From the NCBI GenBank assembly GCA_024229935.1, contig JAAERX010000094.1:62001-126000 (forward strand): a stretch of DNA of 64,000 nt, given 5' to 3'. The notes beneath the pieces were generated by a model. That model worked only from the letters and a program-made list of their open reading frames with translations, searched no databases and was not told where the DNA came from. Positions 58,034 to 64,000 of this stretch are shown in pieces. How positions within the stretch are numbered: position 1 is the first letter of the stretch; the number at the start of each line of letters is the position of its first letter. This DNA comes from Gammaproteobacteria bacterium (GTDB taxonomy: Bacteria > Pseudomonadota > Gammaproteobacteria > Steroidobacterales > GCA-2729495). A program made the position numbers and the translations under genes.

Positions 58034-58735
58034 CTAGCCGCACTTAGAATCACCACACGACAGACAGGTCATACAACCGTCCATCATGATGACCGCTACA
58101 GTGGAACATTTACCGCACATCTGACTGCCCGCAGGATATTCACTGGTAGAAAAAGCATCCTGCTGCTTACGGGACTCATCATATTCCTGCCGCTTGGCTG
58201 CAATCAGCTCTCGCTGATGCTCATCCAGCGTTTCAGCTGGAAGCATGCCGATATACTGCAGATGTTTTTCAACTATATGGCCCAACTCAGCAATAATAGA
58301 TGGCATGTACTTGCCACCGGGCTGCCAGTAGCCGCCACGAGGGTCAAAGACAGCCTTAAGCTCCTCAACGATAAAAGCAACATCACCACCCTTGCGAAAT
58401 ACTGCTGACATGATACGGGTTAACGCCACAATCCACTGATAGTGGTCGAGGTTCTTTGAGTTTACAAAAATCTCAAAAGGCCGCTGACTTTCGAACTCAG
58501 TATCCATATTCAAAACGATATCGTTAATGGTCACATACATAGCGTGATCATCTACCGGAGTCTTAACCTTATAAGTAGAACCCCGCAGCATCTCCGGGCG
58601 GTCAAGCTTTTCATGCATACGCACGACTTTGCCATCTGCACTCGTTTCACGATCTGCCGCTGCCGGAGCTTCAACAGCAGCTTCCGCCTTAGGCTGTTCT
58701 ATACGGTAATCAACAATTTTTGATTGAATTTTCAT
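58034..58735 (-). CDS. nrdJb: class II ribonucleotide reductase accessory chain NrdJb (TSCPD domain)
   Basis: 233 residues. An N-terminal charged linker is followed by a TSCPD-type domain (about 50-150, MYVTINDIVLNMDTEFESQ and FEIFVNSKN) and a C-terminal zinc-knuckle-like end with cysteines in QMCGKCSTV and CMTCLSCGDSKCG. In split class II enzymes this chain carries the redox-active C-terminal cysteines that regenerate the active site of NrdJa. It lies 81 bases behind nrdJa, as in Pseudomonas. Confidence 0.9.
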   Translation of the reverse strand: MKIQSKIVDYRIEQPKAEAAVEAPAAADRETSADGKVVRMHEKLDRPEMLRGSTYKVKTPVDDHAMYVTINDIVLNMDTEFESQRPFEIFVNSKNLDHYQWIVALTRIMSAVFRKGGDVAFIVEELKAVFDPRGGYWQPGGKYMPSIIAELGHIVEKHLQYIGMLPAETLDEHQRELIAAKRQEYDESRKQQDAFSTSEYPAGSQMCGKCSTVAVIMMDGCMTCLSCGDSKCG

Positions 58736-58816
58736 GTTTTAACCTATCTAATTCTGTTTTAAAGACTATTCTGCAAGGAGGTAAATAAGGGGCAAAAACC
58801 ACCACTATCAAACCGT

Positions 58817-60967
58817 TCAGAACTTGCCGTAATAGCCTTCCTTGATTGCGTCAAAAAGATTCGCAGCTGTATGCATCTCACCGTCATACTCAACTTCCTC
58901 ATCACCTGCGAGTGTCACCTCAGAGCCATCTTCCAGCACAAAGGTGTACTTTGTATTCTGCAAATCTTTCTCTTTAACCAGCACGCCCTGAAAAGCCTCG
59001 GGGTTAAAGCGAAATGTGGTGCACCCCTTCAGCCCTTTTTCATAGGCATACATATAAATATCTTTGAATTCCTCATACGGGAAGTCAGTTGGGACATTGG
59101 CGGTCTTAGAAATTGAAGAATCCACCCATTTCTGTGCCGCAGCCTGTATATCCACATGCTCTGTTGGCGAGATATCTTCCGCCGTAGTGAAGTAATCCGG
59201 CAATGCATCTGCAGCTCCGTCTTCCGCATGAGGCATGGCATTTGAATTTATTAACTGCCGATATGCCAGGAGCTCAAATGAAAAGATATCAACCTTCTCT
59301 TTGCTCTTGCGGCCCTCACGAATAATGTTACGGAAATAATGATGTGCAAAACTTGGCTCAATACCATTACTGACATTGTTAGCCAGTGACAGAGAAATTG
59401 TGCCGGTAGGTGCAATCGAGCTGTGATGTGTAAACCGTGAACCTTCTGTAATTAACTGTTCTGCCAACTCCGGATCAACCTCGGCAACGCGCTGCATGTA
59501 ACGGCTATAACGTCCGTGCAACTCTCGTCCGGCAATAGTGTCGCCTGTCTTCCAGCCATCAGTCACCATTTCCGGGCGCTGATGCAACATCTTGGGCGTA
59601 ACCGTAAATTCCTCCAGCATGATCGGCGCGGGCCCTTTTTCACGGGTCAGCTCAAGTGCCGTATGCCAACCGGTGATGGCCAGCTCACGCGCAACCTTTT
59701 CAGTAAACTCAACTGACACTTCAGAACCATAGGTCATACGCAACATCGCAAGTGAAGAACCAAGCCCAAGAAAACCCATGCCATGACGTCGCTTACGCAG
59801 GATTTCATCGCGCTGGCCACCCAGGGGTAGCCCGTTAATCTCAACCACGTTATCAAGCATGCGCGTAAAAATTTGAACGACCTGCCGGAATTTGTCCCAA
59901 TCAAATCTGGCTTTTTCTGTAAATGGGTCACATACAAAGCGCGTCAGGTTGACCGAACCCAGCAGGCAGGAACCATAAGGTGGAAGTGGTTGTTCGCCAC
60001 AAGGATTGGTGGCTCGAATATTTTCATCGAACCAGTTGTTGTTCATTTCATTAACATGATCGATAAGCACAAAACCGGGCTCAGCAAAATCATAAGTTGA
60101 TGTCATGATCATGTCCCAGACTCGGCGTGCAGGCAGTGTCTTGTAAATCTTGCATGCCACCATACCCGTTTCATTAGTGATATAGCCTTCAGTAACTGGC
60201 CAATCACGCCAGACAACATCAGAAGTATCATGCAGATCAACTTCCTCTTGCTGCATTTGCTTGTCATCAATTGGAAACGCCAGGGTCCAGTCTTTATCGT
60301 GCTTAACTGCCTGCATAAAGTCATTGGTAATCAGTAGTGACAGATTGAACTGTCGCAAACGACCATCTTCACGCTTGGCACGTACAAAATCGATAACATC
60401 AGGATGGCCTACATCAAAGGTACCCATCTGTGCACCACGTCTGCCACCCGCAGATGACACCGTGAAACACATCTTGTCGTAGATATCCATGAAGGACAGA
60501 GGCCCCGAGGTATATGCACCTGCGCCAGACACATACGCACCCTTAGGACGCAGCGTTGAAAATTCATATCCAATACCGCACCCAGCTTTTAAGGTCAGAC
60601 CGGCTTCATGCACTTTATCGAGTATGTCGTGCATAGAATCACGAATAGTTCCTGAAACTGTGCAGTTAATCGTTGAGGTTGCAGGCTTATGTGCCTGTGC
60701 GCCGGCGTTAGAAATAATACGTCCGGCAGGAATAGCGCCATGTCTTAATGCCCAAACAAATGCTTTATGCCATTCCTCACGCTTATCTTCTGTTTCAACA
60801 TCAGCAAGCGCACGTGCGACACGGCGGTAGGTATCATCCATGGTTTCATCAATGATTTCACCATGCTTTGATTTGAGACGATATTTCTTGTCCCAGATAT
60901 CAATTGAGGCTTCCTGAAATTCTATTGCCGATCCTGAGGCAGGTTCCATTTGCACTGCAGTATTCAT
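58817..60967 (-). CDS. nrdJa: adenosylcobalamin-dependent ribonucleotide reductase, catalytic chain
   Basis: Class II reductase making deoxyribonucleotides in oxygen or without it, with B12 as radical source. 716 residues. The 10-stranded barrel motifs are visible: KAGCGIGYEFSTLRPKGAYV (first active-site Cys), ATNPCGEQPLPPYGSCLLGS (radical Cys and Glu in NPCGEQ) and IAPTGTISL. The redox-active C-terminal tail is encoded by the next gene (nrdJb). A promoter with an NrdR box and a leader of about 325 bases lies upstream. No class I nrdAB is in the window. Confidence 0.96.
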   Translation of the reverse strand: MNTAVQMEPASGSAIEFQEASIDIWDKKYRLKSKHGEIIDETMDDTYRRVARALADVETEDKREEWHKAFVWALRHGAIPAGRIISNAGAQAHKPATSTINCTVSGTIRDSMHDILDKVHEAGLTLKAGCGIGYEFSTLRPKGAYVSGAGAYTSGPLSFMDIYDKMCFTVSSAGGRRGAQMGTFDVGHPDVIDFVRAKREDGRLRQFNLSLLITNDFMQAVKHDKDWTLAFPIDDKQMQQEEVDLHDTSDVVWRDWPVTEGYITNETGMVACKIYKTLPARRVWDMIMTSTYDFAEPGFVLIDHVNEMNNNWFDENIRATNPCGEQPLPPYGSCLLGSVNLTRFVCDPFTEKARFDWDKFRQVVQIFTRMLDNVVEINGLPLGGQRDEILRKRRHGMGFLGLGSSLAMLRMTYGSEVSVEFTEKVARELAITGWHTALELTREKGPAPIMLEEFTVTPKMLHQRPEMVTDGWKTGDTIAGRELHGRYSRYMQRVAEVDPELAEQLITEGSRFTHHSSIAPTGTISLSLANNVSNGIEPSFAHHYFRNIIREGRKSKEKVDIFSFELLAYRQLINSNAMPHAEDGAADALPDYFTTAEDISPTEHVDIQAAAQKWVDSSISKTANVPTDFPYEEFKDIYMYAYEKGLKGCTTFRFNPEAFQGVLVKEKDLQNTKYTFVLEDGSEVTLAGDEEVEYDGEMHTAANLFDAIKEGYYGKF

Positions 60968-61292
60968 TTAAGCTCTTACTCCCCCTAAACCATCACCAGA
61001 CCATTTGCCAAATAATTGACAGGTCATAACGAATCCGGGAGACCTTTCTCCCATTCGCACCTATTGCCATCTGAACTACACAGCGACCACTCAGCCCTGA
61101 TATATATCGCTATATACCGTTGGGAGATAAAACCCGGTCAGATCGTACCCACCTATAGCTGTATAAACCCGAAAAATCCCCTGATCTATACTTTTTACCG
61201 TAAATGTTCTTCTGAGACCATAAACGGTCTTACTGCAAAACCCAGCGACTATCCCGCACAAAAACGTTAACACAAGATGTTGTGTTGACTTC
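60968..61292 (-). promoter_or_regulatory. long, structured 5' leader of nrdJa
   Basis: If transcription begins near 61293, the leader is about 325 bases. It includes a strong hairpin at 61030-61057 (CGAAT, two bulged C, GGGAGA, loop CCTT, TCTCCC, ATTCG) 60-90 bases before the start codon, and a smaller one at 61215-61230 (AGACC/GGTCT). No B12 riboswitch was recognised on this strand. Confidence 0.45.
61270..61285. promoter_or_regulatory. NrdR box at the nrdJa promoter
   Basis: ACACAAGATGTTGTGT is a near-perfect dyad fitting the NrdR box, the operator of the Zn/ATP-cone repressor of ribonucleotide reductase genes. It falls at about +8 to +23 of the predicted nrdJa transcript, an ideal position for repression. 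Confidence 0.85.
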
Positions 61293-61299
61293 AGACTAG

Positions 61300-61326
61300 A
61301 TTATGCCCGTGCTGATAGACTGTCAA
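61300..61326 (-). promoter_or_regulatory. predicted nrdJa promoter
   Basis: On the minus strand TTGACA (61326-61321) is followed by a 15-base spacer and CATAAT (61305-61300). The -35 is perfect and the -10 matches at five of six; the spacer is a little short. The NrdR box follows directly downstream. Confidence 0.6.
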
Positions 61327-61447
61327 GTAATATTTTGGGTGGTTGTTTTTTATACAAATTATTTAATATCAGTCACTTACATAAATTCCATTCAGCAAGC
61401 CAAGACAAATATCAGGCCTTGTAACAATTTTTTTTTACAACGCAAAA

Positions 61448-61463
61448 ATACTACATCTTGTGT
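61448..61463. promoter_or_regulatory. second NrdR-like box
   Basis: ATACTACATCTTGTGT equals the reverse complement of the first box at 14 of 16 positions. Centre-to-centre distance is 178 bases, close to 17 helical turns; most described box pairs are far closer, so looping or an independent role is speculative. Confidence 0.6.
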
Positions 61464-61500
61464 TTTACTATCCCCAAACAATACAGGTTTATTCCACAAG

Positions 61501-61509
61501 TTATCCACA
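61501..61509 (+). promoter_or_regulatory. DnaA box
   Basis: TTATCCACA is the perfect consensus DnaA box, preceded 12 bases earlier by the near-match TTATTCCACA. Lying between the nrdJa and hsp20 promoters, it may couple nucleotide supply to replication, as DnaA does at E. coli nrdAB. Confidence 0.55.
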
Positions 61510-61546
61510 AGCGGGCTGCATTCAGACCTCAAATACCCATGCAGTG

Positions 61547-61572
61547 CTTGAAAAATAACCATCCACCCCCAT
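61547..61572 (+). promoter_or_regulatory. sigma-32 heat-shock promoter of hsp20
   Basis: CTTGAAA (61547-61553) and CCCCAT (61567-61572), separated by 13 bases, match the RpoH consensus CTTGAAA-N13/14-CCCCAT essentially perfectly. The gene's leader would be about 60 bases. Confidence 0.92.
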
Positions 61573-61639
61573 CATTCTATATAGCAGTCATGACATAAAA
61601 GACTTGCCATACACATGACTAAACCAGAGGAGATGGATT

Positions 61640-62089
61640 ATGAATATCACCCATTACACATCTCAAACCCGCCCCCTTAGTCTGCTCGGGCGGCTACTTC
61701 AGGAGCAGGAAATGGATGGCTCCCTCAGAAACATAAGTGAAGCTGAAACGGTGACAGACTGGTTACCAGCTGTAGATATACGTGAAGAAAGTGACCGTTT
61801 CATACTGCATGCAGATTTACCCGGTGTTAACCCAGATGCCATTGAGATCGCCATGGAAGATGGAACGCTCACCATTCAGGGCAGCCGCCAATCTGAAAAT
61901 ACTGAAGAACCACATGGCTATAAACGTTTTGAGCGTATCAACGGCAGGTTCCTAAGACGGTTTGCGTTGCCTGATACAGCCAATGATGAGGATATCTCAG
62001 CAGAGGTTCATCAGGGTGTGCTGGAAGTTACTATTCCCAAACAACCCAAACCACAACCACGCAAAATTACTGTACGTTCAGCTAAATAG
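61640..62089 (+). CDS. small heat-shock protein, Hsp20/alpha-crystallin family
   Basis: Holdase chaperone that keeps unfolding proteins soluble. 149 residues: variable N-terminus, alpha-crystallin domain (about 40-140) with WLPAVDIREESDRFILHADLPG and the conserved GVLEVTIPK motif, and a short basic tail (PRKITVRSAK) without a clear IxI. GAGGAG seven bases upstream of the ATG and an RpoH promoter show heat-shock control. Confidence 0.95.
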   Translation: MNITHYTSQTRPLSLLGRLLQEQEMDGSLRNISEAETVTDWLPAVDIREESDRFILHADLPGVNPDAIEIAMEDGTLTIQGSRQSENTEEPHGYKRFERINGRFLRRFALPDTANDEDISAEVHQGVLEVTIPKQPKPQPRKITVRSAK

Positions 62090-62124
62090 TGTGAGCCCAT
62101 GCAAACAGTAAAAGCAAATAATTC

Positions 62125-62165
62125 AATACCAACGGATATAAATCCTTCCGTTGGTATTGTTATTG
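62125..62165 (+). terminator. terminator-like hairpin after hsp20
   Basis: A perfect 12-bp stem AATACCAACGGA/TCCGTTGGTATT around a 10-base loop, followed by a T-rich but broken run (GTTATTG). It begins 36 bases after the hsp20 stop. Confidence 0.6.
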
Positions 62166-62262
62166 TTTCAAGGTAATACACCAGGAGTTTTTCATCACAT
62201 CAGAGTTCGCACGTTATACTCGCCAACATCAAATACCGCTCAAACCGAAGGAAGTGAGATTC

Positions 62263-63666
62263 ATGATGCAGTCCAGATTTTTCACCATCAGCAATATTTT
62301 ATCCAGCACCTTGCTAATAACCCTTTTGGCCTTTTCCTCCGGTGCACATGCAGCCCTACCTGATAATGTAGATGGCCAGCTAATGCCCAGCCTGGCTCCC
62401 CTTGTAGAAAAAACGGCACCGGCCGTTGTAAATATTCGTACCAAAGCAATGGTGGCAGCACAGAATAACCCACTAATGCAGGACCCTTTTTTCCGTCGCT
62501 TCTTTGGCGTTCCGGAAGGACAAGGACAGCAGCAGGAACGGGAAGTCAGTGCAGCCGGTTCTGGGGTCATTATTGATGCTAAAAAAGGCCTGCTGCTGAC
62601 TAACCACCATGTGATTGAAGATGCTACTGAGATAAAAGTTTATCTAAATGATGACCGTGCATTTGATGCAGTTGTTGTTGGCTCTGACCCAGGCACTGAT
62701 ATTGCAGTATTACGCATCGAAAACCCTGAAAACCTGACAGATATGCCACTGGGTAATTCAGAGAAACTCAGGGTTGGCGATTTTGTTGTCGCCATTGGCA
62801 ACCCTTTTGGTCTGCAACACACAGTTACCTCTGGGATTGTTAGCGCACTGGGACGTCAAGGTATCCAGCGCGATGGCTATGAAGATTTTATTCAGACTGA
62901 CGCATCAATTAATCCAGGCAATTCAGGTGGTGCACTGATAAACCTGAAAGGTGAACTTGTAGGCATTAACTCAGCTATCTACAGTTCCAGCGGTGGCAAT
63001 ATTGGCATTGGCTTTGCCATTCCCGTCAGTATTGCTAAATCAATCATGGCGCAGATCATTGAGTTTGGTGAAGTAAAACGCGGCATGCTCGGCGTCAGTA
63101 TCCGTGATTTTAACGCCGAGACTGCAGAAGCACTGGGTATTGATACTGATAATTATCAGGGTGCAATGATTGAGGAAATAGTCCCTGACTCACCAGCTGA
63201 AAATACCGGTCTTGAAGTAGGCGATATCATCATTGCTATAGATGATCAAAAAATCAGTAGTGCTGGTGACCTGCGTACCACCATAGGCTTAAAACGTAGT
63301 GGTGATAGTGTAAAAATCACTGTCAACCGTAACAATACAAAAAAGAACTTTACTACCACTCTCGGTATGCTCAACACTACCCCTGTTGTCGCTGCAGGTG
63401 ACATCCACCCCGGGCTGGCAGGTGCCGAGTTCTCTGGATACAAACCCGGTTCTCAACCCTATAAAGGCAAGGGCGTACAGATTGATTCAGTTGCTCCGGG
63501 CAGCCCGGCAGAATTCCGGGGACTGCAGGCCAATGATGTCATTACTCAGGTCAACCAGGTGCCTGTTACAACAGTGGCTGACTTACAAAAGACAGCAACA
63601 AATCAAAGCCTTCTGGTTATGAAAATTCATCGTGGTAACCGCACACTGTTACGCACAATCAGGTAA
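62263..63666 (+). CDS. degQ: periplasmic serine protease Do (DegP/DegQ type)
   Basis: HtrA-family protease and chaperone of the periplasm. 467 residues from ATG 62263; a GTG nine bases upstream is also open. Signal peptide ending GAHA, catalytic triad His in LTNHHVIEDATE, Asp in GTDIAVLRI and Ser in INPGNSGGALINL, then two PDZ domains (about 260-350 and 375-465). The Q-linker (GQGQQQERE) before the protease core is the short LA-loop type closer to DegQ than to DegP. AAGGAA precedes the start. Confidence 0.95.
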   Translation: MMQSRFFTISNILSSTLLITLLAFSSGAHAALPDNVDGQLMPSLAPLVEKTAPAVVNIRTKAMVAAQNNPLMQDPFFRRFFGVPEGQGQQQEREVSAAGSGVIIDAKKGLLLTNHHVIEDATEIKVYLNDDRAFDAVVVGSDPGTDIAVLRIENPENLTDMPLGNSEKLRVGDFVVAIGNPFGLQHTVTSGIVSALGRQGIQRDGYEDFIQTDASINPGNSGGALINLKGELVGINSAIYSSSGGNIGIGFAIPVSIAKSIMAQIIEFGEVKRGMLGVSIRDFNAETAEALGIDTDNYQGAMIEEIVPDSPAENTGLEVGDIIIAIDDQKISSAGDLRTTIGLKRSGDSVKITVNRNNTKKNFTTTLGMLNTTPVVAAGDIHPGLAGAEFSGYKPGSQPYKGKGVQIDSVAPGSPAEFRGLQANDVITQVNQVPVTTVADLQKTATNQSLLVMKIHRGNRTLLRTIR

Positions 63667-63678
63667 TGAAATGACGTC

Positions 63679-63713
63679 ATCTTTCTGTTCAGGCACAGCC
63701 TGAGCAGAAAGAT
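63679..63713 (+). terminator. long hairpin after degQ
   Basis: ATCTTTCTGTTCAGGC pairs with GCCTGAGCAGAAAGAT (one T-G pair) over a 3-base loop, a 16-bp stem 12 bases after the degQ stop. There is hardly any T-run, so it may stabilise the 3' end or act as a Rho-assisted stop. Confidence 0.6.
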
Positions 63714-63779
63714 ATTTGGCAGAATTTACGTCTTGTAAAAGCAATGCTTTTGCAAACATAGCAAATGCCTTGTTAAATG

Positions 63780-63813
63780 ATGGCAGGCTTCTAAGCTACA
63801 TAAAGCCTGCCAT
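63780..63813 (-). terminator. hairpin behind the small lipopeptide frame
   Basis: ATGGCAGGCTT (63780-63790) and AAGCCTGCCAT (63803-63813) form a perfect 11-bp stem with a 12-base loop. On the minus strand it starts at the stop codon of the 24-codon frame and is followed by a weak T-rich tail, so it may be that gene's terminator; it could also serve degQ from the other side. Confidence 0.5.
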
Positions 63814-63887
63814 TAATAGCCGGGCGGACAACCCATCAGCTGCAGCAGGAACAGCAACCCAAAGATAATACAAAGCATTTTGCACAT
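63813..63887 (-). CDS. possible 24-residue lipopeptide/small lipoprotein
   Basis: A short frame from ATG 63887 encodes a peptide that reads as a bare lipoprotein signal: MCKML n-region, hydrophobic core CIIFGLLFLLQL, and the lipobox-like LMGC followed only by PPGY. If processed it would leave a five-residue lipopeptide. An 11-bp hairpin starts right at the stop codon, which supports a real transcription unit. No clear Shine-Dalgarno is seen and no family is recognised. Confidence 0.38.
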   Translation of the reverse strand: MCKMLCIIFGLLFLLQLMGCPPGY

Positions 63888-63936
63888 GTATACAAGTACA
63901 AACATTCAACAGGCTTGATACAGGTACAATACAGAC

Positions 63937-64000
63937 ATGGATATATATCTCGTTGGTGGTGCAGTACGTGACAAGCTACTCAATCGCGAGTTCAACGAAC
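63937..64000 (+). CDS. cca: tRNA nucleotidyltransferase (CCA-adding), N-terminal part (cut by window edge)
   Basis: The first 21 codons read MDIYLVGGAVRDKLLNREF, the start of the class II CCA-adding enzyme with the flexible GGAVRD motif of the nucleotidyltransferase fold. It adds or repairs the 3' CCA of tRNA. The ATG lies 50 bases from the divergent small lipopeptide frame. The rest of the gene is beyond the window. Confidence 0.93.
   Translation, partial: MDIYLVGGAVRDKLLNREFNE

Noticed and set aside
61031-61049. B12-box-like sequence (TCCGGGAGACC) in the nrdJa leader
   Set aside because: It matches part of the cobalamin-riboswitch box, but on the strand opposite to nrdJa, and is explained by the local hairpin; the other conserved parts are absent.
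61091-61273. 60-codon leader peptide upstream of nrdJa
   Set aside because: No Shine-Dalgarno, ordinary composition and no run of one amino acid that would suggest attenuation.
61303-61551. 82-codon frame between nrdJa and hsp20
   Set aside because: It runs through the promoter, NrdR and DnaA sites, is AT-rich and has no coding signature.

Overview
The window is a chromosomal segment of a gammaproteobacterium with modest GC content. The evidence is gene order: ibaG-murA next to yrbG-kdsD-kdsC-lptC-lptA-lptB-rpoN-hpf-rapZ, petA-petB, a pcm-like gene beside tolC with waaA and hldE convergent, and split class II ribonucleotide reductase genes (nrdJa/nrdJb). No transposase, integrase, CRISPR array, rRNA or tRNA gene was seen. 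The genus cannot be fixed from the sequence. The PPi-dependent phosphofructokinase next to a membrane pyrophosphatase and the tkt-gap-pgk-pyk cluster recall methylotrophic or chemolithotrophic gammaproteobacteria (inference).

Region by region. 1-2628: cytochrome bc1 (petA, petB), murA and ibaG on the minus strand. 2752-11538: envelope and LPS-transport operon on the plus strand (Ca2+/Na+ antiporter, Kdo synthesis, LptC/A/B), then rpoN, hpf, rapZ and mgtE; ptsN is absent. 11524-20992: minus-strand patatin lipase, NTP/NDP-type transporter, a lipoprotein-like SDR, then pyk, pgk, gap, tkt. 21235-25670: metK-ahcY, then a cpdA-like phosphodiesterase and a TraB/GumN protein. 25681-31229: a LON-domain/macro-domain/rubredoxin cluster, mpl, ribonuclease D, a decayed membrane-protein frame and adk. 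31431-35028: pfp and hppA, the latter much more GC-rich than its surroundings.

35384-43989 is a surface-glycan island: a GT7-like glycosyltransferase, a GT2 gene lacking its catalytic half, three tandem FkbM methyltransferases (the third apparently starting at ATT), a GT2, a GT11 fucosyltransferase, gmd and fcl (GDP-L-fucose synthesis), and a C-terminal relic of phosphomannomutase. It looks like a locus building a methylated, fucose-containing polymer and remodelled by deletions.

44002-64000: a GGDEF/EAL protein; a 1050-residue fusion of an ArsP-like permease with FG-GAP/VCBS repeats and an ASPIC/UnbV domain (the most unusual protein here); a pcm-like methyltransferase, a 28-codon rhodanese relic, tolC, waaA, hldE; a glycerophosphodiesterase-like protein whose catalytic HRG reads YRG; a DUF1838 protein; nrdJb/nrdJa with an NrdR box placed at its promoter; a small heat-shock gene with a textbook sigma-32 promoter; a DegP/Q protease; a possible 24-residue lipopeptide gene; and the start of cca.
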